Position numbers and translations under genes: made by a program. A stretch of 64,000 nt of DNA, from the NCBI GenBank assembly GCA_001913845.2, contig MKGP02000082.1:62001-126000 (forward strand), written 5' to 3'. The notes under the pieces are model-generated. The model was not told the origin of the DNA and did not search any database. It worked only from the letters and a program-made list of their open reading frames with translations. Below are positions 9,244 through 18,820 of this stretch, in pieces. The stretch is from Limnothrix sp. CACIAM 69d. GTDB lineage: Bacteria > Cyanobacteriota > Cyanobacteriia > CACIAM-69d. Position 1 is the first letter of the stretch; each line of letters opens with the position of its first letter.

Positions 9244-11535
9244 ATGGTGACGAGTTCCAGTGCAACCCAGGGCAAAACCCATTGGGCGATCGCGATCGGG
9301 ATTGGTCAATATCCTCTGTTGCCGCCGCTGGCCGAGGCGGAGACCAATGTGGTCACCGTGGCCCAGGCTTGGCAGAGCCAAACGAGCGGCTCGGCGGGAA
9401 CCCAATATCGAACCGTGATTTTGAGCGATCGCTCCTTGCCCCTGCTCGATCGCCCCACCTATCCCAATCGCGAAAATCTGGAATATTGGCTGGATTTTGC
9501 CGCCACGGAATTGGTGAACCCCGGTGATACCCTTTGGTGTTTTTTCAGTGGCTATGGGGTGAGCCATCGCGATCGGGATTATTTGCTACCCATCGAAGCC
9601 AGCCTCGATCGGGCGGCAACGGCGGGGATTCCCCTGCGGCGAGTTTGTGAATATTTGAAATTGGCCAGCGATCGGGTTGGCCCCGGTGGTCAAGTGCTGC
9701 TGGTTTTGGACTTGAGCCGACCACCCACCGAAAACCTGGCTCCGGTGGGCGGTGAAATTCCCCTCTTGGCCCAAGAAATGGGATTGTCGATTTTGCTGGC
9801 AGAACCGGGGGCGGGTCGCCAAAGCAGTGGCCTGTTGGCTCCGGCCCTGGCGGCGGCCCTAGGCCAATCCCAAGGCATGAATTTATATGCCCTCTCGCGG
9901 TTTTTGCGAGAAACGACCCGTGCCTTAGCCCAGGAGCAGGGCCGAGTTGCGCCCCAGGTGCAGGTGTTTGCCCATCCCCACGAGCGGCTCTATGAAACGG
10001 TGGTGGGGCGGATGATGCCAGAGCCGCCGCTCCCGATCGAGTCCTTTGTGGTGTTTCCGGCCAGTGCGCCGGCCTTGGCTGTGGAACCCCCGATCGCCCC
10101 CTTGGGAAATGGGTCGCCCAGTGATCTACCGCTTGATTCCCAGGCCGATTACCCAGCCAATCAATCCAACCCACAACCCACCCAACCACTGGATCAATCG
10201 CCAGAACTGGGCGTGTTTGGTTCAGATCAAGTACAAAGTCCTGCTTTGGATGATGAGGCGCTCGATCGATTCGCGTCCGCCGCCAATTTGCCCGATGCTT
10301 GGGCCACGGAACCCAGTGCCTTTGAGGCGCTGTTTGCCAATGATTGGGTTCCCACGGAAGGGGCCCAATCGGGGTCAGCCGCATCGAATCCCTTCACACC
10401 GGCTCTGCCCAACGGCGATCGCCCGGTAGAGTCGGTCAACTTGCGGCCCCCAAGCGCGATCGCGCCCGGTTCCCCGATCGCGCCTGTGAATCCCAACGGT
10501 TCCCAATCACCCAACGCTCCGCCACCGGAACCGATTCCCGAGTCCCAGCGCGATTTGGCCCTGGTTGGCCCGCTCACGGCTGGTCTCAGTGCCAGCGACT
10601 TGGCCTTTGCGCGCCAGTTGGTGACCTGGTTGGGCATTTTCGGAATTGTGCTGTTGGCGGCCGTGGTGGCCCGCAACTATGCGGCCCTGTTTGGGGCTAA
10701 CATCACAGCCCCCGCACCTAGCCCGATCGCGAGTCCGGCCCCCGCCACACCCTTGCCCGCGCCGGCCAATGGGGCATCGCCGCCCACTGGCTCCCGGACG
10801 TTGCCGCCGCCGGAACCTAGCCCTTTGGCGAGTCCTCAGCCCGCTCCTGTGGCTCAGTCGGGGTTACCTAGCCCAAAACCCAGCCCCCAAGTTAGTCCTA
10901 ACCCCAGCCCCACGCCGCCGGCCGCCAGCCCTGCCGGGGTGAGCCAATTGAGCCTGGCACGGATCCCGATCGGGACGAATCAGGCCTCGGAATTTGGCAA
11001 AGCAATTTTGCAAGCCCGACAAATCAAACCGGGGGATCCGGGCTACGGTCAAGCCCAACAGGCGATCGACCGCTGGAGCCGGGTCATTTTGGACTTGGCC
11101 AAGGGGCGGGCCCTCAATGGCGACTTTGGCGGGGCGATCGCGGCGGCCAAAATTGTTGCGCCCGATCGGGGTGAGGTGTACCAAGAGGCGCGCAGTTCGA
11201 TCGCCCAATGGCAAACCCTCCAGCAGCAACAGGCCAACAACCGCGCCATTTTGCAAAAGGCCGCCGGCCAAATTCAACTGAACCAAGCCTCTAGCTATAA
11301 CCGGGCGATCGACCTGGCCCGCAGCGTGCCCGTGAACCAACCGGGCTATCCCGCCGCCCGCGACCAAATCAATCTTTGGAGCCAAGAAATCCTCAAAATT
11401 GCCCAAGGTCGCGCCAATGCCAACCAACTGGCCGCCGCCATCCAAACGGCCAACCTAGTGCCGCCCAACACGGCGGCCTATGCCAGCGCCCAACAGGCGA
11501 TCGGCCAGTGGAAAAAACGTGCTCCCGCCCGCTAA
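9244..11535 (+). CDS. Caspase-fold (orthocaspase-like) protein with Tyr/Ser in place of His/Cys
   Basis: 763 residues from the ATG at 9244, preferred over a TTG at 9226 because GAAGGGG sits at good spacing. Residues 10-250 show the peptidase C14/p20 fold: WAIAIGIGQY, DTLWCFFSGYGVS and VLLVLDLSRP. The catalytic His of the usual SGHG is Tyr104, and the catalytic Cys of DCCHSG is Ser158. This is the YS pattern reported for cyanobacterial pseudo-orthocaspases, so proteolysis is unlikely. A Pro/Ala/Ser-rich linker follows, then one membrane span near 455-480, a second Pro-rich linker, and C-terminal helical repeats of the form RAIDLARSVPVNQPGYPAA and WSQEILKIAQGRA. Inferred: a membrane-tethered scaffold or regulator. 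Confidence 0.85.
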   Translation: MVTSSSATQGKTHWAIAIGIGQYPLLPPLAEAETNVVTVAQAWQSQTSGSAGTQYRTVILSDRSLPLLDRPTYPNRENLEYWLDFAATELVNPGDTLWCFFSGYGVSHRDRDYLLPIEASLDRAATAGIPLRRVCEYLKLASDRVGPGGQVLLVLDLSRPPTENLAPVGGEIPLLAQEMGLSILLAEPGAGRQSSGLLAPALAAALGQSQGMNLYALSRFLRETTRALAQEQGRVAPQVQVFAHPHERLYETVVGRMMPEPPLPIESFVVFPASAPALAVEPPIAPLGNGSPSDLPLDSQADYPANQSNPQPTQPLDQSPELGVFGSDQVQSPALDDEALDRFASAANLPDAWATEPSAFEALFANDWVPTEGAQSGSAASNPFTPALPNGDRPVESVNLRPPSAIAPGSPIAPVNPNGSQSPNAPPPEPIPESQRDLALVGPLTAGLSASDLAFARQLVTWLGIFGIVLLAAVVARNYAALFGANITAPAPSPIASPAPATPLPAPANGASPPTGSRTLPPPEPSPLASPQPAPVAQSGLPSPKPSPQVSPNPSPTPPAASPAGVSQLSLARIPIGTNQASEFGKAILQARQIKPGDPGYGQAQQAIDRWSRVILDLAKGRALNGDFGGAIAAAKIVAPDRGEVYQEARSSIAQWQTLQQQQANNRAILQKAAGQIQLNQASSYNRAIDLARSVPVNQPGYPAARDQINLWSQEILKIAQGRANANQLAAAIQTANLVPPNTAAYASAQQAIGQWKKRAPAR

Positions 11536-11543
11536 CGGGTGTC

Positions 11544-12322
11544 CTACACAAACCGCGTGAGTTGGACCCGATAGCGATCTTTCTTGGTGGTGGCAATCTC
11601 CCCGATCGAGAGGCGGCCCTTGCCCGCCAACACCACCAGATCTCCCGATTTCAGCAAATGGCTGGGGCTGGTGATGTCTTTCCAGTTCACCCGCACATCG
11701 CCCCCGGAAATGGCCTCCGCCATTTTGCTGCGGGAAATGCCAAACCCGGCGGAGGCGATCGCGTCTAGGCGCAAAGAAGCCTCCACCGTGGTCATTTCCT
11801 TTTTCTTGGGTTCGCGAACCTTCAGTTCGCTGAGGGGAATGGCGCGGGTTTTCACCGGCACCGATCGCACCTGGGTTAAGCTCAGCTCCAAAAATTCCAC
11901 CACCTCCGGCGCAACCAGGGCTTGGGCCCCGCGTTCCCCCTGCACCAACAAATCGCCCACCTTGTCGCGCACCAACCCCGTCCCCAACAGGGCCCCCAAA
12001 AAGTCCCGATGGGTGGCCGGGTCAAACAAAAATTCCCGGCAATTTCCAAGGCTGCCACCTCGATCGCGTCCGTCACCAACGGCAGTTCCGATCGGGCAAA
12101 GGCCACCCGCTGCCGTTCCGCTTGGGGATAGCCCCCCCAAGGCATGAACACCACTTCCGCCAAGCCACTGAAGACGGTTTGGATGTCGGCAATTTCCGGC
12201 GGTGACAAAAAATCGCTCACGGCCGGTTCCCAGGTTTTTAGGCTCTGGTCTGCCAGGTCGATCGCCCGGGCGATCGTGTCTCGGTGGGTTGCACGCTTCA
12301 GCAGGGTTTCGCGAGGTAGCAC
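11544..12322 (-). pseudogene. Photosystem II S4 domain protein, interrupted by a 1-base frameshift
   Basis: The N-terminal half (LPRETLLKRATHRDTIARAID through GGYPQAERQRVAFARSELPL to LEIAGNF) lies in one frame. The C-terminal half (FLFDPATHRDFLGALLGTG through the S4 RNA-binding domain, RLDAIASAGFGISRSKM, to the end YRVQLTRFV) lies in another. The frames join at an A5 run on the plus strand (12028-12032); six A would restore the usual ...GNFLFDPATHRD... junction. Family members are about 260 residues, and the two halves together give that length from a GTG start at 12322. Related to YlmH, these proteins bind RNA and are linked to photosystem II in cyanobacteria. The shift could be a real mutation, programmed slippage or a sequencing error. 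Confidence 0.85.
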
Positions 12323-12478
12323 AGGCTTCTTGGAATCAGCGATTGAATTAAAAACAGAGCGTCGAAAACGATGAATCAAAAACAGCTTCTGGCTTAGCCC
12401 TAGCTGTTCAATCCAATCTTGGGTTAAAAAATACGGTAGCGTTGTCCATACGATTATTAACCCCATCCCATTGCCGTG

Positions 12479-12997
12479 ATGCAAGCCGACGGATTGAACG
12501 GTCAAGCAGCCCCAGCGGAAATTGCCCGCTTGCGTGATGAGCTGCAAATGCGCGATCGCCTGGTACAGCAGCTTTCGCAGGAACTGTTCCGCTTGGTGAA
12601 GGGCAATGCGGGCCTGGTGCCCACCTCCGACCAGCCAGAGCGCCATCAAGCGGAATTGCAGGCCCTGCGCGATCGGGTGCGGGAAGTGGAAGAACAGGTG
12701 GGGTTTTATCAGGACCAATTAGCCGATCGGGACGCGGAAATCTACCAGTTGCGGCAGTCAGTGCAAGAATTGGGCGATCGCAGCCGGATGCTGGAGCAAA
12801 CGATTCAGGAATTGCCCAACGTCTATCGCTCCAAGTTTGAAGACCGCCTGAGCGCCATTAAAGAGCGCGTGAGCCAATTGCAACAGGAAAACCGCAACCT
12901 ACAGGCAGAATTGCAAAGCGTCAGCTATCGACTCGCGGTCAGCAGTCGTCGCCCCGGAAGTCTTGACCTCCCCGAATTTGCTGGCGAAACTCCATGA
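12479..12997 (+). CDS. Coiled-coil protein, unknown function
   Basis: 172 residues starting at ATG 12479, with an adjoining GTG at 12476. Almost the whole protein (residues about 14-150) is predicted coiled coil, rich in Glu, Gln, Arg and Leu in heptads (IARLRDELQMRDRLVQQL, then VREVEEQVGFYQDQLADRD). There are no membrane segments or catalytic motifs. The stop overlaps the start of the next gene by 4 bases (ATGA at 12994), so the two are translationally coupled and probably work together. Similar short coiled-coil proteins exist in many cyanobacteria, but I cannot name the family. Confidence 0.7.
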   Translation: MQADGLNGQAAPAEIARLRDELQMRDRLVQQLSQELFRLVKGNAGLVPTSDQPERHQAELQALRDRVREVEEQVGFYQDQLADRDAEIYQLRQSVQELGDRSRMLEQTIQELPNVYRSKFEDRLSAIKERVSQLQQENRNLQAELQSVSYRLAVSSRRPGSLDLPEFAGETP

Positions 12998-13674
12998 CCT
13001 GTTTAAGAGTTTGGATCGATCGGGCGGATTCGCTAGCCGCTGGGGATTGGCTGTCGGTGGCGCTCGATCGATTGAAGTCCGTGGCGGTTGACCTACGGCT
13101 TGACCTGCAGATCGTGGTGGTGGGTGATGCAACCCCTTTGCCCGGCGGCCCAGGGGCGATCGACTGTCCCCTAACATTACGGATTTTGGAGGACGATCGC
13201 TTTCCGGCGGACTGGGTTCATCGTTCCACCTGGGTGACCTGCGCGGCGGCCGAAAGCTTGCGATCGCGGGTGACGGCGGAGCTGGATTGGCCCAACGGCG
13301 AGGGTCAGTTGTGGCTACCCCTGATCGTGACCGCCAAGGGGCCTCTGTATGGTGAAGCGATCGCCCTCGGTGCGGAACCTGGCTCAACGGGTCAGTTCCT
13401 TCAGCCCCATCACCTGTCCGATCGCGATCGACAGGCGGCCTATCGGTTGGGCTTTGAGCTAATGAATTGGCTCCGGCTTCCGCCCGGTTTGTATTTGATG
13501 CAATTTGGGTTCGATCGCCCGGACAAAGATCCAAATCCCGTCTATTTCGATCGGCTGTTGCCTTTTCCGGCGGCCCCCGCGATCGCCAGCATTGGAGTTC
13601 AAACGCCCGACCTGTTTGAGTGTCATCTCCGTTGTTTGCTGCATCAGCCGCTCCGGGAAGTCGCTATTCTATAG
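12994..13674 (+). CDS. Conserved hypothetical protein coupled to the coiled-coil gene
   Basis: 226 residues, soluble, no signal peptide. I do not recognise the fold. The N-terminal half alternates strands and helices (TCLRVWIDRADSLA, LDLQIVVVGDATPL), and the C-terminal half is rich in aromatic residues and Pro (LGFELMNWLRLPPGLYLMQFGFD, then PVYFDRLLPFPAAPAIASIGVQ). It looks like a cyanobacteria-specific protein. The ATG overlaps the preceding stop by 4 bases, which supports both the start and a joint function with the coiled-coil partner. Confidence 0.65.
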   Translation: MTCLRVWIDRADSLAAGDWLSVALDRLKSVAVDLRLDLQIVVVGDATPLPGGPGAIDCPLTLRILEDDRFPADWVHRSTWVTCAAAESLRSRVTAELDWPNGEGQLWLPLIVTAKGPLYGEAIALGAEPGSTGQFLQPHHLSDRDRQAAYRLGFELMNWLRLPPGLYLMQFGFDRPDKDPNPVYFDRLLPFPAAPAIASIGVQTPDLFECHLRCLLHQPLREVAIL

Positions 13675-13719
13675 CCATTGTCTTTTGCTGATTGATGTTT
13701 GGGCTGATTGGCAATTAGT

Positions 13720-13770
13720 GCAATTCAGTTCAATTCAGCGCAGCTCAATTCAGCTCAATTCAACAAACTG
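13720..13770. repeat. Short tandem repeats of CAATTCAG(C/T)T
   Basis: A run of about five imperfect 10-base units (CAATTCAGTT, CAATTCAGCG, CAATTCAGCT and so on) in the spacer before the desaturase-dehydrogenase gene. Probably slippage-prone simple sequence. Confidence 0.55.
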
Positions 13771-13906
13771 CATCCTAGCCCCGCGAACTGGGCGATCGAG
13801 TCCTTTCCAATTCTGGGCAATTGATCGCCAGGTTGAACCTGATCCCATGGCAATTCAACGTTGAACCGTTTTGAGCATCTGTAGCTGGGCTAAGTAGAAA
13901 CAAATC

Positions 13907-15085
13907 ATGAACGCAGAGGGATTCGTACAACTGAGTTGGGCGATCGGCTCGATCGTCCTGGCCGAAATCGTGCGCGATTTTTATCATGTGGCCGGCCACT
14001 ATTGGGAACCGCTGCAACGGGCCCACAACATGCACCACAAGGTCTATCGCCGTGACCTAACCATCAGCAGCCTTGATGCCTATTACAAAGCACAATTGGC
14101 CAACGATGCGCCCGAAGCGGCCACCATGGCTTCGGTGGTGGGGCTGACGGCGGCCTTGTCGGGTCAGTGGGGAATGTGGCTCGGTTGCCTCTATTCCCTG
14201 GGCTTTTTGGCCACGGCGATCGCCCGATCGCGCGGCTACCTGATGGAAACCGACCTAACCCACAAGGCGGGCGACCTGGATAGTAACCCCTCCGTCTGGA
14301 CGGTGAATCGCACCTACCATTGGCGACACCATTTTGATTCGGGCAATGCCTATTACTGTGGGTCTTTGACATTTGTGGATAAGCTGCTGGGCACAGCCCT
14401 GTCCTTGAAGGGCAAAACAATCGCAATTACCGGGGCATCGGGCAGCATGGGCCGGGCCCTAATTGCCGTGTTGCAAAGTCGAGGAGCGAGGCTGATTGCC
14501 CTGACAACGCGCGAAGGAACCACCTTTGAGGGCAATGTGCGGGTGGTCACTTGGCGATCGGGCGAAGAGGCGGCCCTGCGCGAAACCCTGGCCAATGTGG
14601 ACATTTTGATCATTAACCATGGGGTGAATCAGGGCGATCGCTCGGCGGCGGCCGTGGCCCAAGCGCTGGAGGTGAACACCCTGTCGGCTTGGCGGTTGAT
14701 GGAGCTATTTTTTGAAACGGTCACCAAGTCGGAACACCGAGCCTTGAAGGAAGTTTGGGTCAACACCTCCGAAGCGGAAGTGAACCCGGCGTTTAGCCCT
14801 CTTTATGAGCTATCGAAACGGGCGATCGGGGATTTGATCACCCTGCGGCGACTGGATGCGCCCTGTGTGGTGCGGAAGCTGATTCTTGGCCCGTTCAAGA
14901 GCGATCTCAACCCGATCGGGATTATGTCGGCGGGGTGGGTTGCGCGGGCGATCGTGGCCTTGGCGGAACGGGATGTGCGCAACATCATCGTGACGATCAA
15001 TCCCTTGACCTATCTGCTCTTTCCGATCAAAGAGTTTGCAAAATCGCTCTACTTCCGTGCCTTTGCCAAGCCCGATCGCGCCTAG
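13907..15085 (+). CDS. Sterol desaturase/fatty-acid hydroxylase-like domain fused to short-chain dehydrogenase
   Basis: 392 residues. Residues 1-155 carry His clusters of the membrane di-iron hydroxylase type: H27, H31, H40-x-x-H43-H44 (AHNMHHKVYRR) and H138-x-x-H141-H142 (YHWRHHFD), with hydrophobic stretches between. Residues 165-392 are a Rossmann SDR with TGASGSMG (175-182), NHG near 237-239 and the catalytic Y300-x-x-x-K304 (LYELSKRA). This two-domain layout is annotated elsewhere as bifunctional sterol desaturase/short chain dehydrogenase. The substrate is unknown; lipid or carotenoid-like oxidation is possible. It stands alone. Confidence 0.85.
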   Translation: MNAEGFVQLSWAIGSIVLAEIVRDFYHVAGHYWEPLQRAHNMHHKVYRRDLTISSLDAYYKAQLANDAPEAATMASVVGLTAALSGQWGMWLGCLYSLGFLATAIARSRGYLMETDLTHKAGDLDSNPSVWTVNRTYHWRHHFDSGNAYYCGSLTFVDKLLGTALSLKGKTIAITGASGSMGRALIAVLQSRGARLIALTTREGTTFEGNVRVVTWRSGEEAALRETLANVDILIINHGVNQGDRSAAAVAQALEVNTLSAWRLMELFFETVTKSEHRALKEVWVNTSEAEVNPAFSPLYELSKRAIGDLITLRRLDAPCVVRKLILGPFKSDLNPIGIMSAGWVARAIVALAERDVRNIIVTINPLTYLLFPIKEFAKSLYFRAFAKPDRA

Positions 15086-15184
15086 GTTGCCGCTTGCCCC
15101 CCCCCATTCCGCCTGCTGGCCAACTGCTGGCCGGGTCGATCGCACCGTTCATCCACTCGGCATGATGGGGGCGATCGGGTAGGG

Positions 15185-17032
15185 TCAAGAAGCCGCTTCG
15201 GTGCATTGGTAGTGGCGTAAACGATAGCCCGTGGGTCGGCGGCGTTCCTTCGCTCGCTTGCACCCATAGGCTTCCAAGTCCAAGGCGGGTGACAGGTCAA
15301 CTGTCCACAGGTCAAAGGGGCGGGCCTGCTGCTGAATCACCTGGGCTAAGGGGGCTTGGGCATCGGCCCGATCGCTCGCCTCTTGCAGCATCAAAAATTG
15401 CGGTGCAAGTTGGGGTGAATTCGGGGGCTGGGCTGGGCGCTGCTGGGTTGGTGCCGCTTGTCGTCGTTGCCATTCGTAGGCGATCGCCACGGTGCCGCGA
15501 ATTTCGGCATAGGTTTCAATGTGACTGACGAGCAGCGGGGCATGGGTTGATCGCCCTTCGATTTGCTCCCACAGGCGATCGACTTGCCGCGATTTTAAAA
15601 AGCCCCAATTATTGGCCACCGCCCAGCTCCCCAACAGACTGACGACCAGGATCGCGACCATGGCTGATCGCCCCGACCCCTGCCACCGCCCGATCGAAAG
15701 GGGAGTGCGATCGGCCGCCCGTTGCCCCAGGGCCAACCCCACCCCCAAAACCACCAGCGGGAAATGCACAAACTGGTATCGGGGAGCGACGCTGAGGTCA
15801 CCTCGATCGGTGTAAATCGACAGCAGCATTAGCACCAACGGCCCCAAAATCCCAATGCTGAGCGCCCACCACAGCGGCGCAGGACGGGCCAAACCCGATC
15901 GCCAAAGGGGCCCAATCATCCGCAGCAGCAATCCCAGAACGGCCAACAGGGCGATCGCACTGCCCAGAATCACCGGTAGGGGCTGCTGTTCCACCGGCAG
16001 CAACACCACCATGGTGGCCAACCAAGCCAGCAACCGCAGGGGCGGCAAGAGCCATTCCGCCGGACTCAGATCCTCCCGAATCCAAGCGGTGAGTTCACTT
16101 TCGGAGGCTCCCGCCATGGCCGGCAACCAAGCGGCCGCCAGGGCAATTTGGGCCAGGGCAATCGCCCCCATCACGCGCCAGGGCCGCCCCCGAAGGATTG
16201 ACCACCCCTGCGATCGCCCTTGGTTCCAAGCTAACCAGCCGATCGCCAGCCCCTGGGCCGCAATCCCCAACAAACAAAAATAGTGGGTGGCCAAGCTAAG
16301 GCCATTCCCCAGCACCCAAGCAATTCCCAAGCCCCAACCGGGCGATCGTCCCTGATCCAAGCGGTGAACGGCTCCCAAGGTGGCGGCCCAAGTGCCGATC
16401 GCCCACAAAATCGCTAGGGTGTAGTGCCGGGCCTCCTGGGCCATGGCCACCCCATAGGGCGACAGGGCCAACAGGGCCGCCACCCCGTGGGCCATCCAAA
16501 GGGCCGCCACAGGCCGATCGGTGGGCTTTGGGGTCGCCGCGCCGTCTTGGAGCGGAACCAGGTGATCCGCCAACCATTGGGCAAGCCAGAATCCGGCGGG
16601 AATTGCCAAACAACCCAGCAGGGCACTGAGCGATCGCGCCGTGGCCAAATCCACTAACCCACCCGCTGGCGTGAGCACCCTCAGCCAGCCATGCATCAAC
16701 CCAAAAAAGAGGGGCGGATGGGTGCTTTGGGCTGCTAAACGGGCGATCGTTTCATCCAGCCCCACGGTGAGTTGCACTCGCAAAGGTTCCAAGAGTTCCG
16801 CCGAGCTGACCAGCCGATTGAGCGGCAAATGATCAAACCCGTTGCCCAGTCCGAACCCGATCGAGGCCACTTCAATGCTGGATGGCGGTTTGCCCCCCAA
16901 ATTCCAAAACCGCACCAGGGCCCCCAGCAAGGTCCACCCCAGGACGGCCCAACCCGATCGCCAAAAGGCGACCTGCCCGATCGCCCCGAGCCTGGTTGAG
17001 GAGCCTTGCGGGCCACGCCATTTTCCAATCAT
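15185..17032 (-). CDS. GT39-like membrane glycosyltransferase
   Basis: 615 residues with about 10-12 membrane spans. The start (FWNLGGKPPSSIEVASIGFG) has the acidic residue after the first span that is typical of GT-C/GT39 enzymes, which use polyprenyl-phosphate sugars. The THPPLFFGLMHGWLRV segment is also characteristic. A soluble C-terminal domain of about 130 residues follows the last span. The ATG overlaps the stop of the upstream membrane gene by 4 bases (17029-17032), so the two form an operon. Likely role: transfer of a sugar to a lipid, protein or polysaccharide at the outer face of the cytoplasmic membrane. The substrate is unknown. Confidence 0.8.
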   Translation of the reverse strand: MIGKWRGPQGSSTRLGAIGQVAFWRSGWAVLGWTLLGALVRFWNLGGKPPSSIEVASIGFGLGNGFDHLPLNRLVSSAELLEPLRVQLTVGLDETIARLAAQSTHPPLFFGLMHGWLRVLTPAGGLVDLATARSLSALLGCLAIPAGFWLAQWLADHLVPLQDGAATPKPTDRPVAALWMAHGVAALLALSPYGVAMAQEARHYTLAILWAIGTWAATLGAVHRLDQGRSPGWGLGIAWVLGNGLSLATHYFCLLGIAAQGLAIGWLAWNQGRSQGWSILRGRPWRVMGAIALAQIALAAAWLPAMAGASESELTAWIREDLSPAEWLLPPLRLLAWLATMVVLLPVEQQPLPVILGSAIALLAVLGLLLRMIGPLWRSGLARPAPLWWALSIGILGPLVLMLLSIYTDRGDLSVAPRYQFVHFPLVVLGVGLALGQRAADRTPLSIGRWQGSGRSAMVAILVVSLLGSWAVANNWGFLKSRQVDRLWEQIEGRSTHAPLLVSHIETYAEIRGTVAIAYEWQRRQAAPTQQRPAQPPNSPQLAPQFLMLQEASDRADAQAPLAQVIQQQARPFDLWTVDLSPALDLEAYGCKRAKERRRPTGYRLRHYQCTEAAS

Positions 17033-17790
17033 GGCTGCTGAGGATCCTGGGGATCCCGTCGATCGCCCAAAGTTCGATCGCCCAGGGTTCGATCGCCCAA
17101 ATTAAGCACCAAGGAAAATTTCCCCGACCAGGATCCCAAATGCACCAACAGCGCCCACAAAAACAGGGTGGTTCCCAGCATTTCCGCCACCTCTTCCACC
17201 ACCGTCAGCAGGGCATAGGTCAGGTTTTGTTGGCCCTGATCGGCGGAATAGGCCCCGCCCACCATCTCCATCAGCAACGCCCCAGAAACATACAAACAGC
17301 CCGCCAACAGCGATCGACCACGTAACTTGGGGGGGAGCTGTCGCCAAAAGGGCCAAAATCGCCAAGCGCCCCAGCCCACGGCGATCGCCGCCGGAATCAC
17401 CCAAATTTGCTTTAAAAAGCCCGGCAACCCTGCCCATTTCGCCAAATCGGGCAAGATCAAAATTTCATGGATGCTGAACCACTCATCCAGGGCCAAGAAG
17501 GTGAAAATGCCACCCAACAGCCGCCAGGAGGGGGCCCAGCGATCGCCCAAGGCGGCCGCTTGCTGGCCGATGGCCCGGAGCAACAGGGCACAGCCCCCTA
17601 ACAAACCCGTGGAAAACAAAGAGGGCAGGTTGTATTCCCGATCGAGGTTAAACAGCCTTGTCCAGCCTTCGCGATAGCCAAAGGCATATTTCGCCACCTG
17701 CACCGCCGTTCCCGCCAGGGTCAACAGCACCACCGCAACCAACAACCAACCCAGCACCCGCCGCGCTGACAGGGCAACTTTCAACTCCAT
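17029..17790 (-). CDS. Multi-pass membrane protein, first gene of the GT39 operon
   Basis: 253 residues with about 6 hydrophobic segments. Conserved-looking polar features lie between them: FNLDREYNLPSLFS, FLALDEWFSIHE and LLTVVEEVAEMLG. The acidic residues and His in the membrane region may be functional, but I do not recognise the family. The C-terminus ends in three 5-residue repeats (LGDRT, LGDRT, LGDRR) written by 15-base repeats, each containing GCGATCGA; they look like recent slippage. The coupled glycosyltransferase downstream suggests a shared membrane pathway. Confidence 0.7.
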   Translation of the reverse strand: MELKVALSARRVLGWLLVAVVLLTLAGTAVQVAKYAFGYREGWTRLFNLDREYNLPSLFSTGLLGGCALLLRAIGQQAAALGDRWAPSWRLLGGIFTFLALDEWFSIHEILILPDLAKWAGLPGFLKQIWVIPAAIAVGWGAWRFWPFWRQLPPKLRGRSLLAGCLYVSGALLMEMVGGAYSADQGQQNLTYALLTVVEEVAEMLGTTLFLWALLVHLGSWSGKFSLVLNLGDRTLGDRTLGDRRDPQDPQQP

Positions 17791-17845
17791 TACCGCACAT
17801 CGCCCGATCGCGACCAGAGAGGGCCCCCAATTATAGGCAAGTGCG

Positions 17846-18820
17846 CTAGGGTTGCGGCTCCAGGGTCATTTCTAAATCACCGGTCATCAGGGCCGTGCCC
17901 ACGCCGGGTAACCCTTCCATTTCCGATCGCACCTTCAGGGACAGATTCGATTGGGTGGGAACCACGCGGTTGAAGTTCATCTGAATTTGGCCCGAACCAT
18001 TGGCCTGATACGACCGCAGGGAAGGGGCTTGCTCCGGGGCCAGGCCGGGAATGGTGAGCTTTTGGGGTGGGGCCGTCTGTTCAGCGGTCACGTTCAACAC
18101 CACCCGATCGGGCGTGATTTCCACCACCTGATAAACCGCCCGCTGCTGAATTCGCAGCCCCCCGGATTCAATTTCCGTGACACTTTGCCAGCGCCCTCCA
18201 ACCCCGATCGGCTCGGCGGGAAATTCGATGTTGCTGTTGCGAATCGATTCGGTCATTTGGCCGAGGCTGGCTTGCAGAGGGGCCGAAAGCTCGCCGTCCG
18301 CCAGCACATTCACCTTCGAGAGTTTTCCCCGATCGTCCCCCTCCACCTGAATTTGAATTCGCTCCAGTTCCCGAGCGGTGCTGTCCATGGCCGCCTGCAC
18401 GAAGGACATTTCCGGCGGCGCAATCATTTCGATCTTGGGATAGTGCAGGGTGTAGCTCACCTGGCCATCGGTGGCCACCTGATTGATCGTAATTTCCGTC
18501 AGCAGCCGCATTTCCGGCACGGGCATGGCCATGGGTTGTTGACCTGCCAGGGTGAGTTGCATTTGGCTTTTCATCACCAGTAACGATCGCTGTTGGTCAC
18601 CCTGCTGAAGGCGCAATCGCAAGGACTGCCGATCGCCCTGGCCCGCTTCTAGGAGGGTGATCTGCGGTGGGGCAATTTGTGTTTGCAGCGCCATTTCCGA
18701 GCGAGCGGAGCCGGTGCTGTTCGGGGCGGCGGGGGTGTTTGCCCAGGCGGCGGGAGCAGTGATCGGCGCGATCGCCATCAACAATCCCAGCGCACGTCCT
18801 TGCCAGCGCGATCGAGCCAT
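17846..18820 (-). CDS. Exported protein resembling the DUF6263 family
   Basis: 324 residues with a typical signal peptide (positive MARSRWQGRA, hydrophobic core, AWA-N cleavage near residue 27). The mature part is beta-rich: QSLRLRLQQGDQQRSLLVM, then repeated strands and an ending VRSEMEGLPGVGTALMTGDLEMTLEPQP. This pattern of a sum of quadratic-looking strands resembles DUF6263 periplasmic proteins. No catalytic motif or lipobox is visible. It stands alone between spacers. Function unknown. Confidence 0.65.
   Translation of the reverse strand: MARSRWQGRALGLLMAIAPITAPAAWANTPAAPNSTGSARSEMALQTQIAPPQITLLEAGQGDRQSLRLRLQQGDQQRSLLVMKSQMQLTLAGQQPMAMPVPEMRLLTEITINQVATDGQVSYTLHYPKIEMIAPPEMSFVQAAMDSTARELERIQIQVEGDDRGKLSKVNVLADGELSAPLQASLGQMTESIRNSNIEFPAEPIGVGGRWQSVTEIESGGLRIQQRAVYQVVEITPDRVVLNVTAEQTAPPQKLTIPGLAPEQAPSLRSYQANGSGQIQMNFNRVVPTQSNLSLKVRSEMEGLPGVGTALMTGDLEMTLEPQP

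Noticed and set aside
9244..11535. Active metacaspase/orthocaspase
   Set aside because: The His and Cys of the dyad are Tyr and Ser, so an active Cys protease is unlikely.
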